Notes under the pieces: model-generated | Told to the model about the DNA's origin: nothing | Database searches by the model: none | The model's input: the letters and a program-made list of their open reading frames with translations, nothing else | Made by a program: the position numbers and the translations under genes | Part shown: positions 46,134-54,103 of the stretch, in pieces | How positions within the stretch are numbered: the stretch's first letter is position 1 | Layout: every line of letters starts with the position of its first letter | Source: Hamadaea flava | GTDB taxonomy: Bacteria; Actinomycetota; Actinomycetes; Mycobacteriales; Micromonosporaceae | Assembly (NCBI RefSeq): GCF_024172085.1 | Contig: NZ_JAMZDZ010000001.1 | Location: 6,076,001-6,140,000 of the forward strand | Length of the DNA stretch: 64,000 nt | Reading direction: 5' to 3'

Positions 46134-46508
46134 ATGCCGAAGATCCGCAACGTCTCGTTCGACTGCGCCGACCCGTACGCGCTCGCCCGGTTCTGGGCCG
46201 AGGTCATGCACACCCAGCTGGACTCCGACCATCAGCCGGACGACGAGGAGACCGCCATCCAGCCGCCCGACGGGCCGGCGTTGTACTTCCAGCGCGTACC
46301 CGAGCCGAAGTCCGTCAAGAACCGGGTGCACGTCTGCCTCACCCCGGAGATCCGCCGGGACGCCGAGGTCGAGCGCATCCTGGGCCTCGGAGCCACCCTC
46401 GTCGCCGACCACCGCCGCCCCGACGGGCTCGGCTGGGCGGTCCTGGCCGACCCCGAGGGCAACGAATTCTGCGTACTGCGCAGCGAGGAGGAGCGCGCCG
46501 CGGCATAG
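46134..46508 (+). CDS. VOC (glyoxalase/bleomycin-resistance fold) protein
   Basis: The product is 124 residues. VSFDCADPYALARFWAEVM is the usual opening, and RVHVCLTP, GWAVLADPEGNEFCVL the usual second half of the VOC fold. Metal-binding positions are not all clear, so the activity cannot be named. It is divergent from the dehydrogenase and ends nine bases before the next gene, probably an operon. Confidence 0.85.
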   Translation: MPKIRNVSFDCADPYALARFWAEVMHTQLDSDHQPDDEETAIQPPDGPALYFQRVPEPKSVKNRVHVCLTPEIRRDAEVERILGLGATLVADHRRPDGLGWAVLADPEGNEFCVLRSEEERAAA

Positions 46509-46517
46509 GCTGAGGGC

Positions 46518-47447
46518 GTGAAGATCTGGATCTCCCACCCCGACGCCGTCGAGTTCCTGGGGCCGTTGCCGGACGGGGCGGACCTCGCGTTCCTGCCCAC
46601 CCCCAGCTCCCCGCTCCCGGGCGACCCGGCCGAGGTGGAGTTCTGGGTGCCGCCGTTCCTGTCCGGCGGCAGCACCACCGTGCTGCTGCCGCAGATGACC
46701 TCGCTCAAGGTGGTCCAGTTGCTCTCGGCGGGCGCCGACGCGTGGGCGGCCAAGGTGCCCGCCGGCGTCACGCTCTGCGACGCCCGGGGAGTGCACGACT
46801 CCAGCACGTCGGAGTGGGTGGTCGCGGCAATTCTCAGCTCGTTGCGGCGGTTCGATCATTTCGCGCGAGCCCAGGCGGAGCCCCGGTGGTCGTACGCCGA
46901 CGTGACGCCGACGGACGAACTGGCCGGCAAACGTGTCCTCGTCATCGGCGCCGGATCGATCGGATCGGCGGTGGCCCGGCGACTGGAACCGTTCGAGGTG
47001 TCGCTGACCTTCGTGGCGCGCACCGCTCGCCCGGCCGACGGCGTACGCGGAGTGGACGAACTGCCGCAGCTTCTGCCCGCAGCCGATGTCGTGGTGCTGC
47101 TGATCCCGCTGACGCCGGAGACCACCGGACTGGTGGACAAGGCGTTCCTGGCCGCGATGCCGGACGGGGCGCTGCTGGTCAACGCCGCCCGAGGGCCGGT
47201 CGCGTCGACCGACGCCCTGGTCGCCGAACTGGGCACGGGCCGGCTGTGGGCCGCGCTGGACGTCACCGATCCCGAGCCGCTGCCCCTCGACAATCCGCTG
47301 TGGACGATGCCGAACGTCCTGATCACGCCACACGTGGCGGGTTCGGTCCGGGGCGTACTCCGGCGGGGCTACCAGCTCGCCGGAGCCCAGCTGCGCCGGT
47401 ACGCCGCAGGTCAGGAGCTGGTCAACGTCGTCCGCGACGGCTACTGA
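46518..47447 (+). CDS. D-isomer-specific 2-hydroxyacid dehydrogenase
   Basis: The product is 309 residues with a GTG start. The NAD(P)-binding Rossmann motif VIGAGSIGSAVARRL is complete. Catalytic residues are visible: Arg in NAARGPVAST, Glu in DVTDPEPLP and His in ITPHVAGS. It reduces or oxidises a 2-keto/2-hydroxy acid in the cytoplasm; the substrate is unknown (glyoxylate-, phosphoglycerate- and related-type enzymes share the pattern). It follows the VOC gene closely. Confidence 0.92.
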   Translation: MKIWISHPDAVEFLGPLPDGADLAFLPTPSSPLPGDPAEVEFWVPPFLSGGSTTVLLPQMTSLKVVQLLSAGADAWAAKVPAGVTLCDARGVHDSSTSEWVVAAILSSLRRFDHFARAQAEPRWSYADVTPTDELAGKRVLVIGAGSIGSAVARRLEPFEVSLTFVARTARPADGVRGVDELPQLLPAADVVVLLIPLTPETTGLVDKAFLAAMPDGALLVNAARGPVASTDALVAELGTGRLWAALDVTDPEPLPLDNPLWTMPNVLITPHVAGSVRGVLRRGYQLAGAQLRRYAAGQELVNVVRDGY

Positions 47448-47514
47448 GCCCGTTCATCGCGCGGCCGCTGAGCCTTTGGACGGCTGCTGAGCCTTGAGCG
47501 GGAGCCGGCCTCGC

Positions 47515-47874
47515 TTACTGGGCCTGCTCGAGTTCCTTGCCGCTGGCCGCGACCAGCCTGGGAAGGTCCACCGGGCGTACGGCGGTCAGCGTGATGCGGG
47601 TGCCGTCGGTGAGGACGGCCTGCGCCTTGTCGCGGCCGGCTGGGACGAGGGCCTCGATCCGGGACCATTCGATCTTCCGGCTACCGAGCAACGCGCGTAC
47701 GCGTACCCCGTTCGAGTCGGCGTCGGTGCCCGAGCGCCAGGCCCAGACGGCGAAGACGAAGATCCCCAGCGGCACGAAGAAGAACCATCCCGAAGCCCGG
47801 AGCAGGGGCAACGCGCCGATGGCGGCGATGAGGCCGGCGACCGGTAGGGCGGTCGGCTGACGGAAGCTGGTCAC
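47515..47874 (-). CDS. Small membrane protein with bacterial PH domain
   Basis: The product is 119 residues. Two hydrophobic helices (AGLIAAIGALPLL and WFFFVPLGIFVFAVWAW) precede a PH-like domain: GVRVRALLGSRKIEWSRIEALV and AVLTDGTRITLTAVRP. The NGVRVR…IxWSxIxxL pattern is that of bacterial PH_6-type proteins. Function is unknown. It is convergent with the dehydrogenase gene and divergent from the Asp-box protein. Confidence 0.85.
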   Translation of the reverse strand: MTSFRQPTALPVAGLIAAIGALPLLRASGWFFFVPLGIFVFAVWAWRSGTDADSNGVRVRALLGSRKIEWSRIEALVPAGRDKAQAVLTDGTRITLTAVRPVDLPRLVAASGKELEQAQ

Positions 47875-47970
47875 CTGCGGATTGTCGCATGTCGTGGTAA
47901 GTGTCAGACATCACGGCAATACTGTCGGGGTTGGTGCGGCAGCGGCGCTGGAGCCAATCGGGAGGTTGCG

Positions 47971-49059
47971 ATGTCCGTACTGCTCATGATCGGGACCGGT
48001 AAGGGCCTCTTCCTGGCCCGGCGCGACGAGGTGGGGCAGGCGTGGCAAGTCAGTGTGCCGCACTTCCCGATGACGGCGATCTACGCGGTGGGCATCGACC
48101 CGCGGCCCGCGCAGCCGAGGCTGCTGGCCGCGATCGACAGCTCCCACTTCGGGCCGAGCGTGGCGGTCAGCGACGATCTGGGCGCCTCGTGGCGGGAGCC
48201 GGAGGAGGCGCCCATCGCCTTCCCGGCCGGGACTGATACCTCGCTGCGCCGTGTGTGGGCGTTCGCGCCCGGGTCGGCGGCGGGCGATCCGTCGGTCGTC
48301 TGGGCCGGCACCGAGCCGTCGGCGTTGTTCAAGTCGGTCGACGGCGGGATCACCTATGAGCTGGTGCGCAGCCTGTGGGAGCACCCGCACCGGACGCAGT
48401 GGGGCGAGGGGTTCGGCGGCCAGGCGATCCACACGATCAGCCCGCATCCGGCCGACCCCGAGCGCGTCCTGGTCGCGATGTCCACCGGCGGGGTCTACCG
48501 CACGACCGACGGCGGGCAGACCTGGACGGCCAGCAACACCGGGATCAAGGCGTACTTCCTGCCCGACCAGTTCCCCGAGTTCGGCCAGTGCGTACACAAG
48601 GTGGCCCGCGATCACGCCAACCCCGATCGGCTCTACCTCCAGAACCACCACGGCGTCTACCGCTCCGACGACGACGGCGTCACCTGGACGTCGATCGCCG
48701 ATGGCCTGCCCAGCGATTTCGGCTTCCCGGTGGTGGCCCACCCCACGCGGGGTGACACGCTGTGGAACTTCCCGCTGACCGCCGACGGCAGCCGCTTCGC
48801 GCCCGACTTCAAGTGCCAGGTCTACCGCAGCACCGACGCCGGGAAGTCCTGGCAGGCGCAGTCGGCCGGGCTGCCGGTCGAGCCCTACTACTCGACCGTG
48901 CTGCGCGACGCGATGTGCACCGACACCGCCGATCCCGCCGGGGTGTACTTCGGCGGCCGGAGCGGCGAGGTCTACGCCAGCGCCGACGAAGGGGAGAGCT
49001 GGGGGCGGGTCGCCACCCAACTGCCGGGCATCCTCTGCCTGCGGGCGGTCGAACTGTGA
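47971..49059 (+). CDS. Asp-box (BNR/sialidase-like) beta-propeller protein
   Basis: The product is 362 residues with no signal peptide. Six Asp-boxes are readable: SDDLGASW, SVDGGITY, TTDGGQTW, SDDDGVTW, STDAGKSW and SADEGESW. Sialidase catalytic residues are not evident, so exo-alpha-sialidase naming would be unsafe. In actinobacteria this cytoplasmic propeller is regularly paired with a small MoaD/ThiS-like protein; here the partner gene overlaps by four bases (GTGA), but it is fused to another domain. Confidence 0.9.
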   Translation: MSVLLMIGTGKGLFLARRDEVGQAWQVSVPHFPMTAIYAVGIDPRPAQPRLLAAIDSSHFGPSVAVSDDLGASWREPEEAPIAFPAGTDTSLRRVWAFAPGSAAGDPSVVWAGTEPSALFKSVDGGITYELVRSLWEHPHRTQWGEGFGGQAIHTISPHPADPERVLVAMSTGGVYRTTDGGQTWTASNTGIKAYFLPDQFPEFGQCVHKVARDHANPDRLYLQNHHGVYRSDDDGVTWTSIADGLPSDFGFPVVAHPTRGDTLWNFPLTADGSRFAPDFKCQVYRSTDAGKSWQAQSAGLPVEPYYSTVLRDAMCTDTADPAGVYFGGRSGEVYASADEGESWGRVATQLPGILCLRAVEL

Positions 49060-49736
49060 GCGTCACCGTGCTGGTGCCGTCCGCTCTGCGTACGGAGATC
49101 GCGGGGGCGAAGTCGGTCGCCGTCGACACGACGGGTGACCTCGGCGCGGTCCTGGCCGAGGTCGAGCGGCGCTGGCCGCGCCTCGGCCGTCGCCTCCGTG
49201 ACGAACAAGGACAGCTCCGGCGCTACGTCAACGTCTACGTCGACGGGGAAGACTGCCGCGGCCTGGCCGGGCTCGCCACGCCCATCGCCGACGGGGCGGA
49301 GATTCAAGTGCTCCCGTCAGTCGCCGGCGGTGCCGAGTTCACGGCGGCCGATGGTGACAAGGTCCTCGCCGCCAACTTCGCCGACTGGGTACGCGACCTC
49401 GGCCTCACCGTCGAAGAAGTGGGCGCCGACTACGCCACGCTCCGGCTGCCCTGGTCCGGTCGACTGGCCCGAGAAGGCGGCGCACTCTCCGGCCAAGCGC
49501 TGATGGCGGCGGCCGACACCGCGACCGTCATGGCGATCAGCTCCGCCAAGGGCGGCTTCGGACCGATGACGACCGTGCAGCTCAACGCCACCTTTCAGCG
49601 TCCCGTCGTCGGCGTCGACGTGCTGGTGACCGCCCGGCTGACCAAGCTCGGCCGGTCGATGGCGTTCGCCCAGGTCGACATGGTGGCCGGCGGGGTTCTG
49701 GCCGCTCAGGCCACCACCGTGTACGCCCTCCTCTGA
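49056..49736 (+). CDS. Fusion of MoaD/ThiS-like sulfur carrier and PaaI-type hotdog thioesterase
   Basis: The product is 226 residues with a GTG start inside the stop of the previous gene. Residues 1–92 are a complete ubiquitin-like MoaD domain (VSVTVLVPSALRTEI … NVYVDGEDCRGL … GAEIQVLPSVAGG). They end in the Gly-Gly pair that is normally the free C-terminus. Without a stop the chain continues as a hotdog thioesterase (about 95–226): GGALSGQALMAAADTATVMA and TTVQLNATFQRPV are PaaI-like. No in-frame start codon lies at the joint. Either proteolysis releases the Gly-Gly end, or the carrier function is lost. Confidence 0.85.
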   Translation: MSVTVLVPSALRTEIAGAKSVAVDTTGDLGAVLAEVERRWPRLGRRLRDEQGQLRRYVNVYVDGEDCRGLAGLATPIADGAEIQVLPSVAGGAEFTAADGDKVLAANFADWVRDLGLTVEEVGADYATLRLPWSGRLAREGGALSGQALMAAADTATVMAISSAKGGFGPMTTVQLNATFQRPVVGVDVLVTARLTKLGRSMAFAQVDMVAGGVLAAQATTVYALL

Positions 49737-49740
49737 CTCG

Positions 49741-49930
49741 CTCCGCTCGCCGCCCGCGGCACCCGCTCGTCGCCCGCGGCACCCGCTCGTCGCCCGCGGC
49801 ACCCGCTCGCCGCCCGCGTCACCCGCTCGCCGCCCGCGTCACCCGCTCGCCGCCCGCGTCACCCGCTCGCCGCCCGCGGCACCCGCTCGCCGCCCGCAGC
49901 ACCCGCTCGTCGCCCGCAGCACCCGCTCGC
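49741..49930. repeat. Tandem array, about 9.5 units of 20 bp
   Basis: Units of the form CACCCGCTCGCCGCCCGCGG repeat with an exact 20-bp period; differences are limited to C/T in CGCCG/CGTCG and the last bases of the unit. The array begins just after the stop of the MoaD–hotdog gene. The 20-bp period is not a multiple of three and there are no spacers. Confidence 0.93.
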
Positions 49931-49967
49931 CCCGTGCGCGGCGCTGTCCACTGCACCCACCGCGCTG

Positions 49968-50059
49968 CCCTCTGCGCGCACCGCACTGCGCCCTCTGCGC
50001 GCACCGCACTGCGCCCACTGCGCGCACCGCACTGCGCCCACTGCGCGCGCCGCACTGCG
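49968..50059. repeat. Tandem array, four 23-bp units
   Basis: Four units (49968, 49991, 50014, 50037) of CCC(T/A)CTGCGCGCACCGCACT-GCG, nearly identical. With the previous array, the inverted repeat and the 90-bp element it fills most of the 744-bp gene-free stretch 49737–50480; no gene is seen there. Confidence 0.92.
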
Positions 50060-50064
50060 CTCGC

Positions 50065-50133
50065 CCAAGATCGTCGGCTGCCGACGATCATCTCCGTATT
50101 TCGGCCATGAGTGTCGGCAGCCGACGATCTTGG
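50065..50133. repeat. Inverted repeat with 21-bp perfect arms
   Basis: Arms at 50065–50085 and 50113–50133 (left arm CCAAGATCGTCGGCTGCCGAC minus its last base) enclose 27 bases. Each arm contains the small palindrome GTCGGC-N-GCCGAC. A third GCCGACGATCTTG occurs at 50161–50173. Possible terminator or protein-binding cluster. Confidence 0.8.
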
Positions 50134-50260
50134 ACCGGGGAATCTCCATGAACGGCGGTGGCCGACGATCTTGCGGTGAGCGCAGTGAGCACGGTGAGCA
50201 CGGTGGGCAGCGCGGCGGATCGCACCTACTCAGGCGCGCCCATACGTAGGCGCCCGTTCG

Positions 50261-50350
50261 AGTCGATCACGAGCGCCGGGGAACGATCAGGGTCGTGTGG
50301 ACACGACACGCCGGTCGATCATGGCCGATAGTTCATGATCGCGCGGAAAG
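50261..50350 (-). repeat. 90-bp dispersed intergenic element, copy B
   Basis: Its reverse complement matches 32024–32113 without gaps at 76 of 90 positions; the outer 21 and 13 bases and the central 23 are identical. On its far side (50351–50393) the minus strand is C-rich, as it is beside copy A. Confidence 0.88.
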
Positions 50351-50427
50351 CAACCGGGAGGCGGCGGCAGCGGGGGCGGGGGGAGGGGTTAGTAGCCCGC
50401 CCGCCTACGGCGGGACCCTGAGCGGGT

Positions 50428-50477
50428 GAAAGCCGCCCGCGAATCGGGGCGAACCGTAACAAGTTGGGGCGGCTTTC
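50428..50477 (-). terminator. Terminator after the SUKH-like gene
   Basis: GAAAGCCGCCC and GGGCGGCTTTC form an 11-bp perfect stem with a 28-base loop, directly beyond the minus-strand stop at 50481. Confidence 0.65.
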
Positions 50478-50480
50478 GTA

Positions 50481-51023
50481 CTAGAGGAGGGTGGACCAGA
50501 AGGGGACGGGCTTCGGGGAGGGGAGCGGCTCGGCTGTGCCGACGCCGAACTCCCGGTGGAGGTAGTCCGCCAGGGTGTCGCCGTAGCTGACGACGTCGGT
50601 CTGCATGACGGACAGCACCGGCAGGTCGGCGATGTCGAGGGCGGGGGCGTATCGGTGGCCGTGGACGGGCACGAGCACCGGGGCTTGGGCCAGCGCCCGG
50701 CGGGCCACGCCGATCGCCTTGTCCGTGCTCCTCGGTTTGATGCCCCAGCTGTTGAGCCAGAAGTCGTTCTCCTCGACGTCGAAGAGCACGCCTTCGATGG
50801 GCGCGGAGAGTGCTTCGCCGAGTAGGGCGGGGGAGCCGCGCCAGTCGGGCCAGTGCCGGTCGCCCCCCGGTACGCCGGCCGCCAGGAGTGTGCGGTGGTC
50901 GGGGTTGAACCGGAAGCCGAACCGGGTTTCGATGGTGCGGAATTCGTCCCCGGTCAGGCCAGGCCCGACCGGGGACAGAAGCGCGCGCAGGAGCTGGTGT
51001 GCCACTGCCTGGGTCAACGGCAT
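50481..51023 (-). CDS. SMI1/KNR4 (SUKH)-like protein
   Basis: The product is 180 residues. FRTIETRFGFRFNPDHRTLLAAGVP is the SUKH N-terminal pattern, RHWPDWRG and LVPVHGHRYAPA the later motifs typical of actinobacterial SMI1/KNR4 proteins. The superfamily includes immunity proteins of polymorphic toxin systems; no toxin gene is adjacent, so this is not claimed here. It starts 18 bases after the end of the ABC permease gene on the same strand, and may be its last operon member. Confidence 0.78.
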   Translation of the reverse strand: MPLTQAVAHQLLRALLSPVGPGLTGDEFRTIETRFGFRFNPDHRTLLAAGVPGGDRHWPDWRGSPALLGEALSAPIEGVLFDVEENDFWLNSWGIKPRSTDKAIGVARRALAQAPVLVPVHGHRYAPALDIADLPVLSVMQTDVVSYGDTLADYLHREFGVGTAEPLPSPKPVPFWSTLL

Positions 51024-51041
51024 GCCGCCAGGATATGCGGA

Positions 51042-53275
51042 TCAGGTCCGGGCTCGGGCGGAAGCGCGGGCCGACAGTAGGGCGGAGGCGGTCGCCAGCA
51101 GCAGGCAGGCGCCGGTCACCCAGCCCACGGTGGCCCAGTGCAGCTGGAGGCGTACGGGGGTTTGGGTCTCCTCGGCGAGCCCGTTCGCCATCCCGGCCAG
51201 TGCGGGGAGGACGACGGCCAGTCCGAGGAGGGCGCCGACACCGACGACGAAGATCGTCTCGGTGGTCACTGTTCGCCGGATCTGGCGTCGGCTGGCCCCG
51301 CTGCGGGCGAGGACGAGCCGGTCGGTTCGGCGGGCTTGGGCCGACATCGCCATCGTCGTCGCGACGGCGATCCCGGTGTAGCCGACCGACAGTCCGATGA
51401 GGACGAGTGCGAACAGCCACAACAGGCGCATGTCCTCAGCGAACTCGCCTTCGGCGTACGTCTGGGCGTCGACGATCTTCGCGCCCGCCGCCGGGGATCC
51501 CTTGGCTCCCATCGCGAACGCTGTCAGGGCGGACGGGTCGTGCGCCCGGACGACGTCCCGGGGCAGGACGAGGTCCTTCCCGGATTCGGCGACGGGCACC
51601 GGGAGGGTCTGCCCGTCCGCGAAGGTGACTTGCCGAGTGCTGGTCGCCTTGAAGGAAGCGCGGCCGTAAGCGTCGAACGCCGAGGAGTCGACGAACACCC
51701 GAGTGGTGAGGTCGCCGGAGCCGCCGGTGGCGCGTACGGCGGCGTCGGTCAGCCCGGGGGTGTCGTCGGGCAGCGCGACGGAGATCCCGTGCAGCTCCTG
51801 GGCCTTGCCGGCGGGGTACGCCTCCCGCATGGTCGTCACCATGCTGCTGAGCAGCACGGCCAGTCCGACGGTGGCGATGATCGGCGCGGCGGTGGCCGCC
51901 GTACGCCGGGTCGAGGTCTGGATCTCGCCCCGCACCAGCATTCCCGTCGCGCCCTGGAGGCGCAGCAGCGGCCAGGTGGCCAGGCGGGCCAGCGGCCCGA
52001 GCACCACCGGAGCCCACGCGGTCGCGGCGACGATCGCGGCCATCGCTGTGAACAGGGCGTTGTCGACCCGGTGGGACGCGTCGGCGGAGGCGGTCAGCAG
52101 AGCCATCCCCAAGGTCAGGGCCGTGGCCAGGACCGCGCAGATCCAGCGGGCGAGCGTCATCGCACGCCGCTCGACGGACGAGTCGAGCAGGGCCTCCATC
52201 GGGCGTACCCGGGCGGAGCGGCGGGCCGCCGACCAGGACCCGGCCAGCCCCACGAGCACTCCTACGACGACGGCTGACAGGATCGGCCCCGCCGTTGGGC
52301 GTACCACCAGGTCTGGATTCTCCAGCCCCGAACGGACCAGGAACCGGCCCAGCAGGGGTGCGGTGATCAGGCTGAGCAGCGCCCCCGTGGCCGCCGCCGC
52401 GACGCCGATCAGCAGCGACTCGCCCACGATCAGCCGCCGGATCTGGCGGGGCGTGGCCCCGACGAGCCGCAGCAGGGCCAGTTCCGGCGGCGATGCGCGG
52501 CTTGGAGGGCGAAGGTGCCCGCGACGACGAAGACGGTCACGAATCCGCCCAGGGTGGCCATGGCGACGAGCAGCTGGGTGCCGAGCCAGCGGATGCGCGC
52601 GTCGTGCTCGGGTTCGAGCACCTTGCGCGCGTCCCCGGTGACCACCGCGCCGCGCTCGCCCACGGTGCGCTCGATCTCCACAGTCGACGAACCCCAGACG
52701 CCGAGCGCGAGGACCCCCGGCGCGAGCTGCGCGGCCTGCGCGTCGCTCAGGTAATACCCCGGCCCGTCCACGGTGCCGACCACGGTCAGCTCGATCGGCC
52801 CGCCGCCGGTCAGCACCGGCACCCGCGTGCCCGGCCGCAAACCCAGCCCGGCGTCCGCGACCAGCTCGCCGTCCGCGGGCGCGCTTCCCTCGATCAACTT
52901 GTACGCGCCCAGCAGCGCACTGGACCAGTTGTGCCCGTCCGTCGCGTCCAGCTGCCGGTCGTCGACGACGGCTTGGGCGTAGAAGGCACGGTCGACGACG
53001 ACCTGGGCGACCCCGGGCTGGGCCGCGAGGTCTGCCCGGAGCTTCTCGGTCTCGGCCGCCGACCAGGGGCGCATCGCCCGGACGACGCCGTCGGCGTTCC
53101 CGGCGATGGGGGCGTGGACGACGGCCGGGGCGGCGGCGAACCGTTCGGGTGTGCGGGGCGCGGCCGACGCGTAGACGAGCAGCGAGGTGGCCAGCAGCGT
53201 CACGCCGAGCGCGAGTGCGGCGAAGGTTCCGGCGAAGCCGCTGATCCGGCCCCGGATGGTGGACAGCGCGATCAT
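51042..53275 (-). pseudogene. FtsX/MacB-type ABC exporter permease, interrupted by a frameshift
   Basis: Reading from ATG 53275, the frame encodes a first membrane helix, a large outer domain and VFVVAGTFALQAAHRRR, and then leaves the family sequence at about 52485. The continuing sequence ELALLRLVGATPRQIRRLIVGESLL is found in another frame and runs on to the stop at 51042, including a second FtsX domain. Adding one C (plus strand) at 52484–52485 restores one open frame of 744 residues. Either a real recent mutation or a sequencing error. The start overlaps the ATPase stop (ATGA). Confidence 0.85.
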
Positions 53276-53994
53276 CGGGCACCCGCCTCGAGCCGGGTCA
53301 TCCGGGTGGCGATCTGCTCGGCGTCGGCACCGCTGAGTTCGCCGGCGACCTGCCCGTCGGCCAGGAAGATCACGCGGTCGGCGTACGCGGCCGCGACGGG
53401 ATCGTGGGTGACCATGATGATCGTCTGCCCGTACGCGTCGACCGAGCGGCGGAGCAGTCCGAGCACCTCCCGGGAGGTGGTGGTGTCCAGGGCGCCGGTC
53501 GGTTCGTCGGCGAACAGCACGTCCGGGCGGGTGATCAGCGCGCGGGCGATCGCCACGCGCTGCTGTTGACCACCGGAGAGTTCGGCCGGCCGATGCTGGG
53601 CGCGGTCGGACAGCCCGACCTCGGTCAGGACCGCCAGGATCCGGTCGGCCTTGGGCCGGCGGCCCGCCAGCCGCAGGGGCAGTTCGACGTTCTGCGCCGC
53701 CGTCAACGACGCGACCAGGTTGAACGCCTGGAACACGAAGCCGACCCGTTCGCGGCGCAGCAGCGTACGCCGATGCTCGGAGAGCCCGGCCAGCTCCACC
53801 CCGGCGAGGGTCACCGAGCCCGAGGTGGGCTCGTCGAGCCCGGCGGCGCACTGCAGCAACGTGGACTTGCCTGAACCGGACGGCCCCATGATCGCGGTGA
53901 AGGTGCCCCTGTGGAAGTCCAGGTCGACGCCGGCCAGGGCGGTGACCTGCTGATAGGTCTTCTGGAGGTTCGCGAGACGAACTGTGGTGGACAT
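53272..53994 (-). CDS. ABC transporter ATP-binding protein (MacB/LolD type)
   Basis: The product is 240 residues from ATG 53994. Walker A is GPSGSGKST, Q-loop VFQAFNL, signature LSGGQQQRVAIARAL, Walker B VLFADEPTGALD and H-loop MVTHDP. The family powers FtsX/MacB-type exporters, often for peptide antibiotics or lipoproteins. Its partner permease overlaps by four bases and is frameshifted. The operon is divergent from a two-component system, a common arrangement for sensing and exporting cell-envelope-active compounds. Confidence 0.95.
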   Translation of the reverse strand: MSTTVRLANLQKTYQQVTALAGVDLDFHRGTFTAIMGPSGSGKSTLLQCAAGLDEPTSGSVTLAGVELAGLSEHRRTLLRRERVGFVFQAFNLVASLTAAQNVELPLRLAGRRPKADRILAVLTEVGLSDRAQHRPAELSGGQQQRVAIARALITRPDVLFADEPTGALDTTTSREVLGLLRRSVDAYGQTIIMVTHDPVAAAYADRVIFLADGQVAGELSGADAEQIATRMTRLEAGAR

Positions 53995-54051
53995 GCCTTC
54001 GATTCCAGTCGGGATCGGCGGCGAGATCATTGCCACAGGTGCGACTTCCGG

Positions 54052-54069
54052 GGTAGTGCCAGCACTACC
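54052..54069. promoter_or_regulatory. 18-bp palindromic operator between ABC operon and two-component system
   Basis: GGTAGTGC-CA-GCACTACC, a perfect 8-bp inverted repeat with a 2-bp centre, 58 bases before the ABC ATPase start and 35 before the kinase start. It suits a dimeric NarL/LuxR-type response regulator such as the one encoded at 55315, controlling both directions. Confidence 0.75.
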
Positions 54070-54103
54070 GCCGTCCGGGAGTGGATCTAGTTATCGTCGA
54101 GGC

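Noticed and set aside
47971-49059. Exo-alpha-sialidase
   Set aside because: Asp-boxes occur in many propellers; the catalytic Arg triad and Tyr/Glu of sialidases could not be identified, and there is no signal peptide.
49741-50059. CRISPR array
   Set aside because: Units follow each other directly without unique spacers, and no cas genes are nearby.
49819-50149. Minus-strand frames across the 20-bp and 23-bp arrays
   Set aside because: Repetitive low-complexity translation of tandem DNA; the repeat period is not a multiple of three and all frames are open by composition.
50481-51023. SUKH protein as immunity protein of a toxin system
   Set aside because: No toxin, secretion or polymorphic-toxin gene is adjacent; it follows an ABC permease gene.
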